DNA of 64,000 bases from Asterochloris sp. CNOR1. Lineage: Eukaryota; Chlorophyta; Trebouxiophyceae; Trebouxiales; Trebouxiaceae. This document shows positions 41,801 to 52,633 of this stretch, one piece after another. The stretch covers positions 1,922,001 through 1,986,000 of the forward strand of contig OZ017757.1 in assembly GCA_963969365.1 (NCBI GenBank). The letters run 5' to 3'. Both the position numbers and the translations under genes were made by a program. Under the pieces are notes generated by a model. It was given only the letters and a program-made list of their open reading frames with translations. It was not told the DNA's origin and ran no database searches. Numbering within the stretch: position 1 is the stretch's first letter; every line of letters begins with the position of its first letter.

Positions 41801-43102
41801 AATATCAGGCAGGGTCACTGCCGGCAGGGCATCGACGTCATGGTGCGCCCAACTTTGCACAGCAGAGGCTCAGTTTTAGTGATGAGAGGCAAAGCATTAG
41901 CACAGGCTGGAAGGTTCAGCGGAGGCAAGTGCTTAGTGCAAGCCTCAAGTAGCACAGGCATGTCTGCAAGTCTGAGGTCTGCACAAGATCCAGTCAATCT
42001 CACGCTGCACCCACTCCTGCACGGCACAGGCTGGCGTGCTTGGCAAGACATATGCAGACGTGCAGTGGCAGGGTAACTTTCTGCAGTGCATCACATAAGC
42101 TGGACGGAAGTTTGTCAAAAGAAACCCACAAAAATACGACTTTGGTGGAATCTCAACCTGCCACAGAGACAGTGCTGCATTTCACGCTGTCCAACTTGAG
42201 GCAGCCTGCCTGTGGCAGAGCTCATCAGCCAGCAGCAGTGCGCACAAGAGATCACACCCTGCTTGAGACAAGCCTGCTGCAGATGCTGGGAGGAGCACAA
42301 GCCATGCTTCCCAGAGGTTCTGCTTGTGCCAGCAGCACTTAGCAGCTGGGGGGCAGCATCCAGCCATAGCATAGCAGCCACATGCCCTGTGACAGCTGAC
42401 ACAGACCCACCTGCGTCAAGGGCCACGAGTCTCCAGCAATGCGCACAAAGGGCAGTCCCTGCTTGAGGCACACGGCGCCGGTAGGCCCCTTCACAATGTA
42501 TACAAAATTGATGTTGCCATCGCCCACTTCAGTCACCTGTACAGCACTGAATGCCGTCAAGGCTGCAGACAAAGGTCAGCCAATGCTGTGGAGAGCCATC
42601 AGGGCTCACAGCCCCGTCTGTGCAGCATAGACAACACAGAGACCACACGCTCCAAGTTGTGTGCATGAATGGGCTGCGAGAATCATTCATATCCACATTC
42701 TTCCTTACCCACTACGGCGCTGCTGTGTGTGTCTATTGCAAGCCAGGGTGCCTCATGAATGCATAGGTGCACTTCGAAACACAGGAGATGATGTTGACAC
42801 GCACAGAGCCAAGATGATGGTGAGACACACAGAGCCGATCTTGCGCCGCCTACTGAGGTCACCAGCAGGGAGCGCAGACAGTGTGCAGACGGCGCAGACA
42901 TCAGTAGAAAGGTGTACAATCCGCTCTGATTCAGGAGCCCCGACGTAGTCAAGGCAGTCGCAGCAAGAGCTGACGCTGCCAACTTGCCTCCCACTGTGCC
43001 TTGCTGTCAGCTGGCCCCAGCCGCTGAGCCAGGTGCGGCTTCTCAGCAAGGTAGTCCTTCACTGTGTGTGTGTCCAGCGCTCTGAAGCCAGGGATGCTGC
43101 TG
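38831..43102 (-). CDS. MTK: 5-methylthioribose kinase
   Basis: Phosphorylates methylthioribose in the methionine salvage (Yang) cycle; cytosolic. Exons: about 43102-42988 (FRALDTHTVKDYLAEKPHLA), 42536-42412 (VTEVGDGNINFVYIVKG), about 41790-41595 (HVPEVYHYDQQYALIVMQYL, PPHMILRK), 41280-41166 (AIYPKLAEHISTFLAQTLFK), 40945-40765 (EMCRLTEQVIFMDPFYAAAV), 39999-39770 (QALLHGDMHTGSLMVTQD, IDAEFAVYGPIAFDVGKFL), 39530-39345 (VWNLFKAKFLELWDGHKDG), 39205-39020 (FGGAVMLRRIVGIAHIEDFQ) and 38965-38831 (ICERRALLMGRRLLV, ending KQPCFT). The catalytic loop HGDMHTG and the metal-binding DAE are present. The first intron uses a GC donor (TGGGAG then GCAAGT), which joins the frame exactly. The initiator exon was not found. 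It is tandem with the isomerase upstream. Confidence 0.92.
40085..40397 (-). repeat. Copies of the MTK catalytic-loop exon edge in its intron
   Basis: The real exon start (39999) encodes KFITEAQALLHGDMHTG after CTGCAG. At 40144-40088 the minus strand reads LSITKIEALLHSDMHTS, also after CTGCAG. At 40397-40352 a weaker copy (plus strand TGTGCAGCAGCGCCTCGGGA) again ends at CTGCAG. Spacing from the exon is about 145 and 395 bp. Confidence 0.85.
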
Positions 43103-43424
43103 ACGAGCTTAGATCTGCCAGCATGCCCATTCTGATCTGCATGCCCATTTGCCTCCTCGTGCAGCAAGCCCTGCAGAACCAGGCAGCAGATCTGTTGAGG
43201 CAAGGACTGCTGCTGGTCAGCCTTGGGCTCAACAGCAGGTCCGTGCTCAAGCCAATGCCCCTGCGCCTCCTCGTGCGGAGGAGGCGCTGCAGCCAATCAG
43301 GATGTTGCAGGCCTCTCGGGGCAAGAATCCTGCTGACCAGCAGAGGATCAGCAGCAGGTTCACTTCCATCTAAAATGCCTGATGCTTTCCTATGCAGGCA
43401 AGGTAGGAAGCTGGTGTAAGCTGT

Positions 43425-46400
43425 TTAAGCAGGCAGGATGCAACTGAGCTTGGGCGCCTTCTTTCCCTGCCGAGCAGGCAGCGGGGCAGGGGGCCCTGCA
43501 GAGAGGGATGCACTTCACTTGTTACAGAAGGCTGGTTGAGGCTGAAGAGGTCCAGGAGAGTGGGAGGGAGAAGGCTCAGCTACAGCGTGGTGCAAGGAAC
43601 AGCCAGCCTGGGGGATGGCCTGAGCTTGACACCTGCTATGGTGCTGAGGGAGGAGACACCATCCAGTCTCAATCGCAGGCGCCTCGAGTGCGAAGCAGAA
43701 GATTGTACAGCAGTGGCTGTGGGTGGGCCTGACAGATTGGGCGGCACTGGCTGTGCCTGGGGTTGACACACCCTCACAAGCACCTACCACATTGCATAAC
43801 ATGCTACGCAAAGGGGGCCAGGCCGCCCTGAGGACCTGACCTGACCACGAAGGAAGCTGCGAACAGCAAACTGCCCTGCCTGCTCCTTAGGTACCAGACC
43901 ATGCTCTGTGATGATGCCCTCGATCAGCATTGCAGGCGTCACGTCAAAGCAAGGATTCCACACCTGCAGCAGATACCAGACTCAAGCTCAAGCGTGACAA
44001 CTGCAGGCGTTCACGTCAAGCAAGGGTCCACACCTGCAGGAATGGGCTGTCACTGGCCCATGTCATCAGGCACATCCCACACAGGTGACGCTCACAGCCA
44101 GTGTACGCGCAAGGTCAGCATGTCAATTGCTACGCACATTTCCCTGACACTGAAATGTAATAAGTGGCAAAGACTGGGACCAGACAATGTTAGCATGATG
44201 TCCAGACAGCTGTAAAGTAGTACGAGGCACTTGCGTTGATGCCCTCAGGTGCCACGCGCTTGCCATGGTGGTGGGTGACCTCTTCTGGTGGGCGCTGCTC
44301 GATGGTGATGCGTGAGCCGTCGGGCAGGTGGGGGTCCAGGGTGGTGGTGGGTGCGGCGATGAAAAAGGGGATTCTGCACCAGCCACCAACAAGCCCTGAT
44401 GATGGCTAACAGTTCTCCTAGGCAGGTCAGAGTTCAGGGTAAAGGGTGTAATTGACAAGGAAATACTGCACATTCTAAAAAGGGCCCAGGGCTGCCTCAA
44501 GGGCTAGCTTCAAAAATCAGCATTGCGCCGAGCCGCAGCTCACGCTGCACAGCAACTAGCTTGATGCTCCAGGCCAGAAGTGATAGTGAGCAGCCGCATA
44601 ATTTGACAGCTGCTGTGGCATCCACTGCCAACTCGTTTGTCATGCTTGGCTAAGACAACTATGACAGCCAGATGATGGGTGCCAATCTTGTTGGCTGTGC
44701 CCGCATTGGCTGCTATGGCAGCAGGCTCAGAGGTTTCTGGCCTGGAGTGCATGTGACTAGATTTAAGCTTGCTGGGGCTCTGCCAGCTCACCCATGATGC
44801 TTGGCCAGGACCGCCAGGGAGTAGGTGCCAATCTTGTTGGCTGTGTCCCCATTGGCCGCCACCCTGTCAGCCCCCACCACAATGGCGTCCACCCTGCCCT
44901 GTGCCATCAGGGCTGCTGCGGCCGAGTCACAGATCAGGGTGGCAGGCAGCTGGTCATGCACCAGCTCAAAAGCCGTCAGCCTGGCACCTGCATGTGCATC
45001 AACGGAGCCGGGTCAGGGAAGCAGGCCTGCATGGGCGCATTGATGCTGTTGCACACTGTGGGCAGCATGGTCTGCACTGGCTGAATTGCCGTCAGCCTGC
45101 ACATCCACAAAGAGAGATTGGGATTTGCCTGCATGTCAGGCTTCTTGGCCCAGATGGTGGGCAGGTCATTATGCATCAATGGCAACCTGACACTTGCATG
45201 TGCACAAGGGGACGACTCCAAGTGGGCATGTGGGCCTGCTCAGCATTTCCGTCTAAGGGTTGTCAGCCTTATATATGCACAGATGAGGGTTGGGTGGGAT
45301 GGAAGAGGGTTTGGCCTGCCGACCTCAGGTCACAGGCCTGGTGCTTGTGAGGACATGAGAATGCTGGATGCATTCTGAATATCAGGTGCTGAGGCTGCTG
45401 GCCTGCAGGCCTGTGAATAGCCAACCACTGTTATGCGCATCGGGGTGTTCCGGCAAGGGTTGCCACCACAGAAAAGCTCACCTTGGTTGTATGGTCGTGT
45501 CTCTGTGCAGAAGGCATGCTCCAGTCTCTCAGCCTCTGCCAGCGCCCTCACCACGCCAAGTGCGGTCCCATAGGCTGCGGTTGCCAGGCTACCGGTGTTG
45601 CAGTGTGTGAGCAGCCGCAGCTTGCCGCCTGAAGGCCCCCTGCCACAACTGACAGCCTGCTCAATTGCAGCCACCCCATGTTTCCCAAGTGCCTGCAGGT
45701 CGCTCTGCATTGAGTCATCTGGCCTTGAGCTGATGGGCTGCATGAGACTTGCTTTATCTGGTCGCTACTGGCTACCAAAACTGCCAAGCAGCATTGGTAG
45801 ACATATCGTAAGCCAGGACACAACATCATCAGCTGATGTGTAAACATTGGCAGCCTCACAATTCAGGGGCTGAGTCTTGGCGCTTGGGGAACTCCTTGTG
45901 CTGCAGGCTGATCTCTTGCAAACTCAGCGCCCACCTGGTTTGCAGCCACATCGTCGTGCAGCATGACCTCGCAGGCCTTTATGATAGTCTCAGCCACCTG
46001 ATACCCATCAGCGCCCTGTGCCACAGTCTTGCCCGCAAGACTTGACAGCTTCTGCGCAGCGTCAGAAAGGTTGACTGCCGTCGGCCGGCTGCAAACAGAT
46101 TGACAGGCTGTCAGTTGGTGCAGTGCTATTGTGCAGGGGGTTGTGCAACATCTGTAGGACATGCTGTGGGAACTTTGATGCCCTAGTTGCCTGTGATGAG
46201 GCTTAGAGCCATCAGCTGGTGGTCAAACTCTGCCTAAGCAGCTGCCCACGCTAAGTATGCAAAAAGATGGATGTTTTACTATCATGTTCTGGCCTGTGTC
46301 TTCTGGAACCACCTGGTGACAAGGTAGTCCAGCTTTTCCCTGATGTGCTGGACGGCAGCAGCACCAGATTCCCAGGTCCGGTGCTGACTGAGGTCCACAG

Positions 46401-46578
46401 CAAGAGAGAGAGCTGCTGCAATGGCTATGGCGGGAGCCCCCCTGACTGCCATATCTTTGATGGCAGTCCAAGCTGCTGAAACGCCATCGATCTGCAGCCA
46501 AGATTCCTCCAACGGCAATCTGCGCTGATCCAGCAGCTGCAAATCCCCTGGCCTGTACTGAATGGCGACGAGCGGCAT
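43425..46578 (-). CDS. MTNA: Methylthioribose-1-phosphate isomerase
   Basis: Converts methylthioribose-1-P to methylthioribulose-1-P, the step after MTK. Start ATG 46578 ([20 protein letters not shown]). Exons: 46578-46305 ([20 protein letters not shown]), 46088-45935 ([20 protein letters not shown]), about 45700-45487 ([20 protein letters not shown], with the catalytic Cys), 44991-44798 ([40 protein letters not shown], with the catalytic Asp), about 44375-44226 ([20 protein letters not shown]), 43968-43840 ([20 protein letters not shown]) and 43486-43425 (basic tail ending LSCILPA). The last junction is phase-consistent. It is a member of the eIF2B-related family; the catalytic motifs make the isomerase call firm. 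Tandem with MTK, same strand. Confidence 0.93.
43985..44042 (-). repeat. Copy of the last-but-one MTNA exon start
   Basis: Plus-strand TGCAGGCGTTCACGTCAAGC then AAGGGTCCACACCTGCAG repeats the real exon boundary (43935-43970: TGCAGGCGTCACGTCAAAGC then AAGGATTCCACACCTGCAG). It is nearly identical over about 40 nt and lies about 65 bp upstream of the exon in transcript direction. Confidence 0.85.
44630..44725 (-). repeat. Pseudo-exon copy of an MTNA catalytic exon end
   Basis: Minus-strand [20 protein letters not shown] then AKHDK is a decayed copy of [20 protein letters not shown] in the exon at 44880-44800. The copy lies about 160 bp downstream of the exon's donor. Nucleotide similarity is clear over about 75 nt, including GGTGCCAATCTTGTTGGCTG on the plus strand in both. 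Confidence 0.9.
44985..45300 (-). repeat. Copies of an MTNA acceptor edge
   Basis: The exon start at 44991 (plus strand AAAAGCCGTCAGCCTGGCAC then CTGCA) has weaker relatives upstream in the intron at about 45075-45110, 45170-45210 and 45245-45290. Each has a GCCGTCAGCCT-, CAACCTGACACT- or TTGTCAGCCTT-like core followed by a TGCA. Confidence 0.5.
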
Positions 46579-46827
46579 GAGCAGCAGCTGCTTTGTTGGC
46601 AACACAAAGCCTATCCACAGTGCAGTCCTATACAACACGTGCCTATCAAACCTAGAGTGGCCTGACTGACAATTGGTGCTACAGCTGATTAGCGTTACAG
46701 CATCTCCGATCTTTCAAGTAGTACAGGCACGCATGCCAGATCGTGTGCAGATCACAAGGTGGGCCAAGGCAGGCTGGTCTACAAAACTGGGAGCAAAAGC
46801 ACGTGAGCTGATGTTGTTGTAGAGTGC

Positions 46828-47966
46828 TCAATCTATCGTGATGCTCTGCACCCGCTGGGCCTCCTCGGATTTCTTGCCAATGTCCAGGTGCAGCACGCCA
46901 TCACTGTATTTGGCCTGCAGCTGGGAGCAGCTCAGGTCAGAAGCTTGCTGTGCGGGGGTTGGCTGGCTACAACAGCCAGCAACCAGGCAGCTCATCCCAG
47001 CAACCCGCAGGCAGGCAGCGCAGCCCAGTCCACCAGACGCCCACCTTGATGTCCTTCACGTCAGCGCTGTCCGGCAGGGGTATCACCCTCTGTATGAACT
47101 GGCTGGAGCGCTCCATGCAGTGCCACTTGACGCCACCAGTCTCCTCTTCTTTGTCAGATGCATTCTGCTGCTGCACCGACAGAGTCAGGGCATGGCCGTC
47201 CACATTGACCTGCAGGTGGAAAGCAGAGAGCAGGTGTGGCAGCAGAAAAGCAGCTGTGCAGGGAGGCAATGGCACCACGCAGCATGCAGGCTTGCATACC
47301 GGCATCTGGCAGCAGGAGCGCTGGCGCGGCAAACCTTTAGCAACAAGGAGCAGGCAAGGATGCAGCAGCTGAGCAAAGAGGCGGCCAGCAGCATCCTGAG
47401 CAGCATCTTTGTAACAATGGCAGCAGGGCCAGAGCAAGTGCTCCAGCCATGTTTGGGCGGGGTAGCAAGCCTGCAGCAGGGCAGCACCCACAAAGCTGCT
47501 GCATCCAGGCCAGCGGAGAAGCAAGGCCACCCACCTTGATGTCGTCCTTGTTCTTGATGCCGGGCAGGTCTGCCTTGACATGGAAGGCCTTGGTGTCCTC
47601 TGTCAGGTCCACATGCATGGAGCGACCGCTGCGCCCCACACCGCCAGAACGGCCGCTGGTGGGGATGAGCAGGGTGCTGGGGTCCAGGAAGTCTGCAAGT
47701 AGCAGCAAGCCTGTGCGTCATCGGGCGCTGTGGTGTGCTGTCAGCTTGACAGCAGACTGGCAGGCTCAGGCGGGACACAAATTGAGCAACAGCAGCACTT
47801 TAGGGCAGGGGGCAGCCCTCAGGTCACGTCGTGCTGCCTTGAGTGCTAGAAACCATAGTGATCGGCACAGGCAGGAGATGGCAGAGGCTGCAGGCAAGAT
47901 CAGCAGCTTGAAGGCAGGTGACCCACCATCGAAGATGGATGAAAATGCAAAGGGCGTCAGAGCCAT
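46828..47966 (-). CDS. Small heat-shock protein (HSP20), copy A
   Basis: Holdase chaperone with an alpha-crystallin domain. Four exons (47966-47927, 47692-47535, 47209-47045, 46914-46828) sum to 450 nt, 149 aa, phases agreeing. The short N-arm MALTPFAFSSIFDG has no transit peptide, so the protein is probably cytosolic/nuclear. The crystallin domain includes FHVKADLPGIKNKDDIK, LTLSVQQQNASDKEEETGG and MERSSQFIQRVIPLPDSADV, then YSDGVLHLDIGKK and a C-terminal VQSITID. It pairs head-to-head with copy B, sharing a promoter with heat-shock elements. All three introns have GT donors. Confidence 0.93.
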
Positions 47967-48257
47967 AGTAGGAGTGTATTGGCTTTGGGTGGTGACACAA
48001 CAAGCAGCTGGGCTCAGTAGCTTGCTACTGGTTGATCACAAGCTGAACAGAAGGCCTTTTTTGAAGTCACAGAAGTCTCCAGACTAGTTCTGGAAGGTGC
48101 TGGAAACACTCTGGAAACTTCCAATAGCATTCTGGCAGATTCCTCCCACTATAAATTGGCAAACCCAGCAGCCATTGCCACAATCTGCAAGCTTTCCACA
48201 ACCAACTGCTGCCTCAACAAGCATCCTCAAGCAACCAGCAACACAGCCCCAGCACCC
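47967..48257. promoter_or_regulatory. Shared heat-shock promoter
   Basis: These 291 bp lie between the start codons of two divergent HSP20 genes. The stretch 48087-48145 has dense GAA/TTC pentamers (AGTTCTGGAAGG, CTGGAAACACTCTGGAAACT, CATTCTGGCAGATTCC) that form heat-shock elements. A TATA box (CTATAAAT, 48149-48156) faces copy B, about 100 bp before its ATG. No obvious TATA for copy A was seen. HSF-driven induction is expected for the family; shared use of the elements is inference. Confidence 0.8.
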
Positions 48258-49561
48258 ATGGCACTGACACCCTTTGGATTCCCGTCAGTCTTCAATGGTG
48301 AGTCCTGCCGCCCTCAAGGTGCTCTCCTATCCCTGCTGCCCTCAAGCAACTGCCTTTGTCTGAAGCCTCTGCGCTTGCCTGAGGCCTCTGCCCTCCCACC
48401 TGAGCCTGCCAGTCTGCCATCCGGCACACGCCGCAGCACGCACTGACTCTGGATTCCTGCTGCTGCCTGCAGACCTCCTGGACCGTCCTCTCTTGATTCC
48501 CACCAGTGGCCGCTCTGGCAGTGTGCGGCGCAGCGGTCGCTCCATGCATGTGGACCTGACAGAGGACGCCAAGGCCTTCCACGTGAAGGCAGATCTCCCC
48601 GGGGTCAAAAAAGAAGATATCAAGGAGCGTGCCCTTGCTGCTGCTGTTGGGGAGGCCAGCTGCTGCATTCCAGCTGATGCAGCAGCAATGCTGACCCAGT
48701 CAGCCCAGCACAGCTGATAGTCCAAACACTGCCTCTGCTTGCGCTGGCTGAAGGCCACCGCAGAACTGCTAGCCTTGTTGTGCCAAGCATACCAGACATG
48801 GGACCTGCTTCTGCTGGCCGTGAGCCTGCGTGAAGCACCTTTAATTGTGCTTGCTCCCCTACTGGCTTGCTGTCTGGCTGATCATGGCTGGTACGTGTGT
48901 TGCAAATCGGCCTGGTGACTCTGCTGCTCAGAATGCTCTCCAGATTGCTACTGCTATCAGCCCTCAAGTCAGCTGCTGCACCCTTGGTTGCTATGGGCTC
49001 TCCAAAGTGCACTGCCCTCCTGCCAGCAGCTGGATGCAAGCTGACTAGTGTCATCTGCCTGCCTGCATAGCTGGCTCCCCACCTCTGCGTTATCTTGCCG
49101 CCATGCTACCTGCTCAGACCCCAATTCATTTGCTCTCACCCTGCACCATCTGCCTGCAGGTCAATCTGGATGGCAACGTCCTGACCCTGTCAGTGCAGCA
49201 GCAGAACGCATCTGACAAAGAGGAGGAGCGCAATGGCGTCAAGTGGCACTGCATGGAGCGCTCAAGCCAGTTTGTGCAGCGTGTGGTGCCCCTGCCGGAC
49301 AGCGCCGATGTGAAGGCCATCAAGGTGGGCGTCTGGTAGACGGGGTTGTGCTGCCTGCAGGGCTGTCTGAGCCTGGCTGGGATGAGCTGCCTGCTTGCTG
49401 GTGCTGTCATAGAATGGCAGTTGCTGCCTGCTTACTCCCAGCTTGTCACCAATCCTTGATGCTCCTGGCTGCAGGCCCGCTACAGTGATGGCGTGCTTCA
49501 CCTGGACATCGGCAAGAAGACTGAGGAGGCCCAGCGCGTGCAGAGCATTGCCATAGACTGA
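48258..49561 (+). CDS. Small heat-shock protein (HSP20), copy B
   Basis: Paralogue of copy A, very similar throughout: exons 48258-48297 (MALTPFGFPSVFNG), 48473-48624 (HVKADLPGVKKEDIK), 49160-49324 (LTLSVQQQNASDKEEERNG, MERSSQFVQRVVPLPDSADV) and 49475-49561 (YSDGVLHLDIGKK, ending VQSIAID). The total is 444 nt, 147 aa. Oddity: the second intron, by alignment with copy A, should begin right after GATATCAAG, but the next bases are GAGCGT rather than GT. Either a non-canonical GA-AG intron is used, or a GTTGGG donor 21 nt later in phase adds seven residues, or the copy is impaired. A TGTAA at 49689 follows the stop by about 130 bp. Confidence 0.88.
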
Positions 49562-50390
49562 GGGCTGAGTGGACACACCAGCCATGCCCTTTCTTTGTGA
49601 CTTGTAGAGCATCTTGCCCTGGCCCCTTTTTATCATGCATGCGTGCCCTCCACATTTGAGACAAGCTGCCTGCGATCAACATCAAAATTGTAACATATCT
49701 GCCTCATCAGAGCCCAAGTCATCAGGGAAGGCCTCTCCAACCGCTTCACAAACTTATGGTGGCTTCTGTAGTGCCTTGTATGTTGTAGCGATTGCCGTTG
49801 GCTTACAGCTCTCCCTGACGACAGCCATGCATTGCCAGAGCGTTGGGATGCCTGCCGTCTTGCCTGTGCTGTTACCTCCTGCTGGCTGTCAGATGGACAC
49901 ACTTGCTTCTTGTTGGCCGCTGTCATCGTTGTATATTCGACCATCAAACTTCAGGCAGTTTCAATTGGTCCAAGCAGTAACATGACTAGGGGACAACCAA
50001 TTTGTTGTGCATTCACACAGCCTCAGAGGCTGCTTGATTGAACTCATGTTATGCTGCAGCAGTATGCCATATGATGGCCCATGCAGGCGGCGCCCATAGC
50101 TTTCCTGTGCACTGCCAGGGATCCTGGCGGCAGGAGGACGCAGAGGTGCAGCCAGGCGGGGTCCAGCATGTGCTCTGCAGTGACCAGGACCGGCCCTGGG
50201 TCCTGTCAGACGATGCCTCAAACAACATAGCGGTCTTTGGCTTTTCTGTCCTGATTCTTTGCGTCATTCTGCAGAGCAGCAGCTTGCAAATCAGACTGTG
50301 CAGAGTTGCACCTCAAACATGGCAGGACCGGCTGCGATAAACAGTAAAGCGGATGATATTTGGGCTGAAGTGGTGGGCAGCGTGGATGCA
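49562..50390. other. Convergent 3' intergenic region
   Basis: Lies between the stops of HSP20 copy B (+) and eIF4E (-). The TGTAA at 49689-49693 is a likely polyadenylation signal for copy B. A plus-strand frame (MAGPAAINSKADD..., ending 50519) runs opposite the last eIF4E exon and is a shadow. No other gene is seen. Confidence 0.5.
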
Positions 50391-52423
50391 TCAGCTGCTT
50401 ACGTGCGCCAGGAAGCCCAGTCTCTGGGAGTCAGCCAGGTCAAGGATCTTCTTGAGCTGCTTGGCAATACTGACCTGCAAGCCATTATAGCGCTCACAGA
50501 TGGCAGCAGCACAGGCTAAGTAAAAAGCAGCTGCAGCTGGGTCTCCCACACAACCTTCTCAGCCAGGCAGAATGCCATGACGCTGAGTGGCATATTGTTC
50601 AAGTCAATGCAGTCACAGCCAGCTGCTGGCAGGGCCTTCCAAGCACTGCCAGCTGCAGGAGAGCCACCAAAGCTGCCAAAGGATTGCAAAACACAACAGG
50701 AGTTCTGCTGTTTAAGCCTGCAACTGGCATGCTAGCTGCAGACTCTATGTGGCCTCAGCTGTGGCGTCTCCACAGCTGACGCGTCTGGGTTCAGTCACAG
50801 CTATGCTACTGTCAATGGCGCGATTGGCCCAACAAAAGCTGTGTGATCACAGAATTGGTGCAGCTAGAGCAGGGCCCCACCTGTGCTGCCTCGTTGGCTG
50901 CTGTCTTGGTCCAGACGCAGACCTTGTCCTGCTTAGCACGCACATTCACAACGATGCCGCAGATCTCGTCACCCTCTGTGAACTGCTCGCCAATGCACGC
51001 CAGCAGCTGCAGCAGATGGCAAGGTCGTGTTAGGAGAGTGATGCTGGCCAGGGGGCCTGATTGTGCTTCGGTGCATTGCTGAACAAGACAAGAGCTTGCA
51101 GCACTGCGCATCAGCATGGCCACTACAGAGAAGTGCACAAAACTGGTCATTCATGGCGCGTACTCACACAGTTGCATCGAACACAGCCAGCAGCTTGGCG
51201 ATGATCATGTCCCATGGGCACCAGCACAACCCAAAGCAAGCGCCAATGACACCGACCGCACGTCCTCCAAGTCCATATCTCACTGTGTTAAGCCAATAGG
51301 TGTCCAGCTTGGCTTTTGAGTCGGGGCCCTTGGGCACCAGCACAGTCCACTTGCCGCCACCCTCGCACATGGGGTCCTCCCACTTGGGCTCAATGTTCTC
51401 CTTGAACAGGTGGAAGTCCACACCAGACTGCACCCAGCTGGGGGGCTTGATGTTGTTGTACAAGCTGCACAGGCAGGTAGGCGACGTCAATTACATGCAG
51501 CAATTAAGTAGGAGCTGCACTTGGTTGTAAGCATGGAAGCGATTAAGCAAGCTGCAAAACAAGGGCTGGGCATTTCTCAGTGAAACAAGCCCATGCCTGA
51601 TGCACTGAGCTGCAAGTTTTGAACATCTTATGCAGGCTGCAAAGCCAGGCCAGCATAACAGTGAAGCAGAGAAAATTTTGCGTCCAGCTGCGCACGGCTC
51701 AGGGAACTTCAACAGTTGCAACAGAGTCCGCCGGCCAGAAGATCAGCAAAGGGGCTGTGGGGCAGGCAAATATGCAGGCACCAGAGAGACGCACTCAGCA
51801 AGGCAAACCCTGTGCCGAAGGCAGGCAGCAAGAGCAGAACAGCTTTAAGGCTGATGACCCTATATTGGGCTTCTGCGAGCAATGTTGAGAGCACTCACAG
51901 GAGGAGTCTGTCAAGCACAGCTGAGCAGCAGGAATGTTCCCATGTGCTCCGTATAGCTGGAACAGATTGCACCAACAGTGAAGTGCTGTCTCAAAGAGTC
52001 TAGGCAGCCTGTGGGTCTTAAAAGAATGCCTCAAGTGTCAAAGCAGTTGCTTTGACCGTTGGACTCACCACCAGAAGTCCTCCACAGTGTCAAATGTATA
52101 GACTGCCTTCAAAGAGGAGCCCCAATTGGCCTGCTGCTTGCGGCCGTTAGGATTGTCGAACCAGAGTGTCCACCTGCATTGCACAATGCCTCCTTCAGCG
52201 AAGCATGTCAGCCTGCAGGTGGTGCTGCTCTGCTGTGCAGTCCAGCAGGCAATGCCAGGCTGCAGCCTCCATCCAGGCCAAGCCACAGGCCAGGCAGGGT
52301 GCAAGTGTTTAGCATGCCCCTGCAGACGGCAGACCTGTTCTCCAGCGGGTACTTCTTGCCAAAGTCAGGCTCTGAGTCCTTGCCATGCTGGATTTCACCA
52401 TCCTCCCTTGCAGCATCCGCCAT
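50391..52423 (-). CDS. EIF4E: Translation initiation factor eIF4E
   Basis: Binds the mRNA 5' cap and recruits eIF4G. Exons: 52423-52348 ([18 protein letters not shown] ... KYPLENR), 52170-52069 ([31 protein letters not shown]), 51464-51293 ([40 protein letters not shown]), 51013-50870 ([32 protein letters not shown]) and 50474-50391 ([20 protein letters not shown] then FLAHVSS). The cap-stacking tryptophans (QANWGSS, PKWED) and the [11 protein letters not shown] block fit plant/algal eIF4E. The model stops at TGA 50391, about 12-20 residues short of plant proteins. A GTAAGC donor just before the stop may lead to another small exon. It is head-to-head with the FNBP4-like gene, 210 bp between starts. 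Confidence 0.92.
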
Positions 52424-52633
52424 GGGGCTGCCTGCTGTAGTTGCAGATCGCCTGGATGTGCTGCTAGGTCGTAATTGCTTGCGGTGCGTGTCCTTGCCGG
52501 TCTCTCTGGATCCAAGATGGCTATATGCTGGCCTGGCAGGAGCGCACAGCTATTCGTTGAGGCGTTGTGTATGCACGATGGAGGCAGCCAAGAAGAAAAA
52601 TCATTTGAAGTTACTCAGCACATTTATAGCCAC
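52424..52633. promoter_or_regulatory. Divergent promoter region, eIF4E / FNBP4-like
   Basis: 210 bp between two start codons on opposite strands. Close to the plus start it has a CATTTATAGCC (TATA-like, 52621-52630). The shared-promoter role is inferred from geometry. Confidence 0.4.

Noticed and set aside
50321-50519. Plus-strand 66-codon frame (MAGPAAINSKADDIW...)
   Set aside because: It lies opposite the last eIF4E exon, whose minus-strand reading [20 protein letters not shown] matches the family; the plus frame is a shadow.
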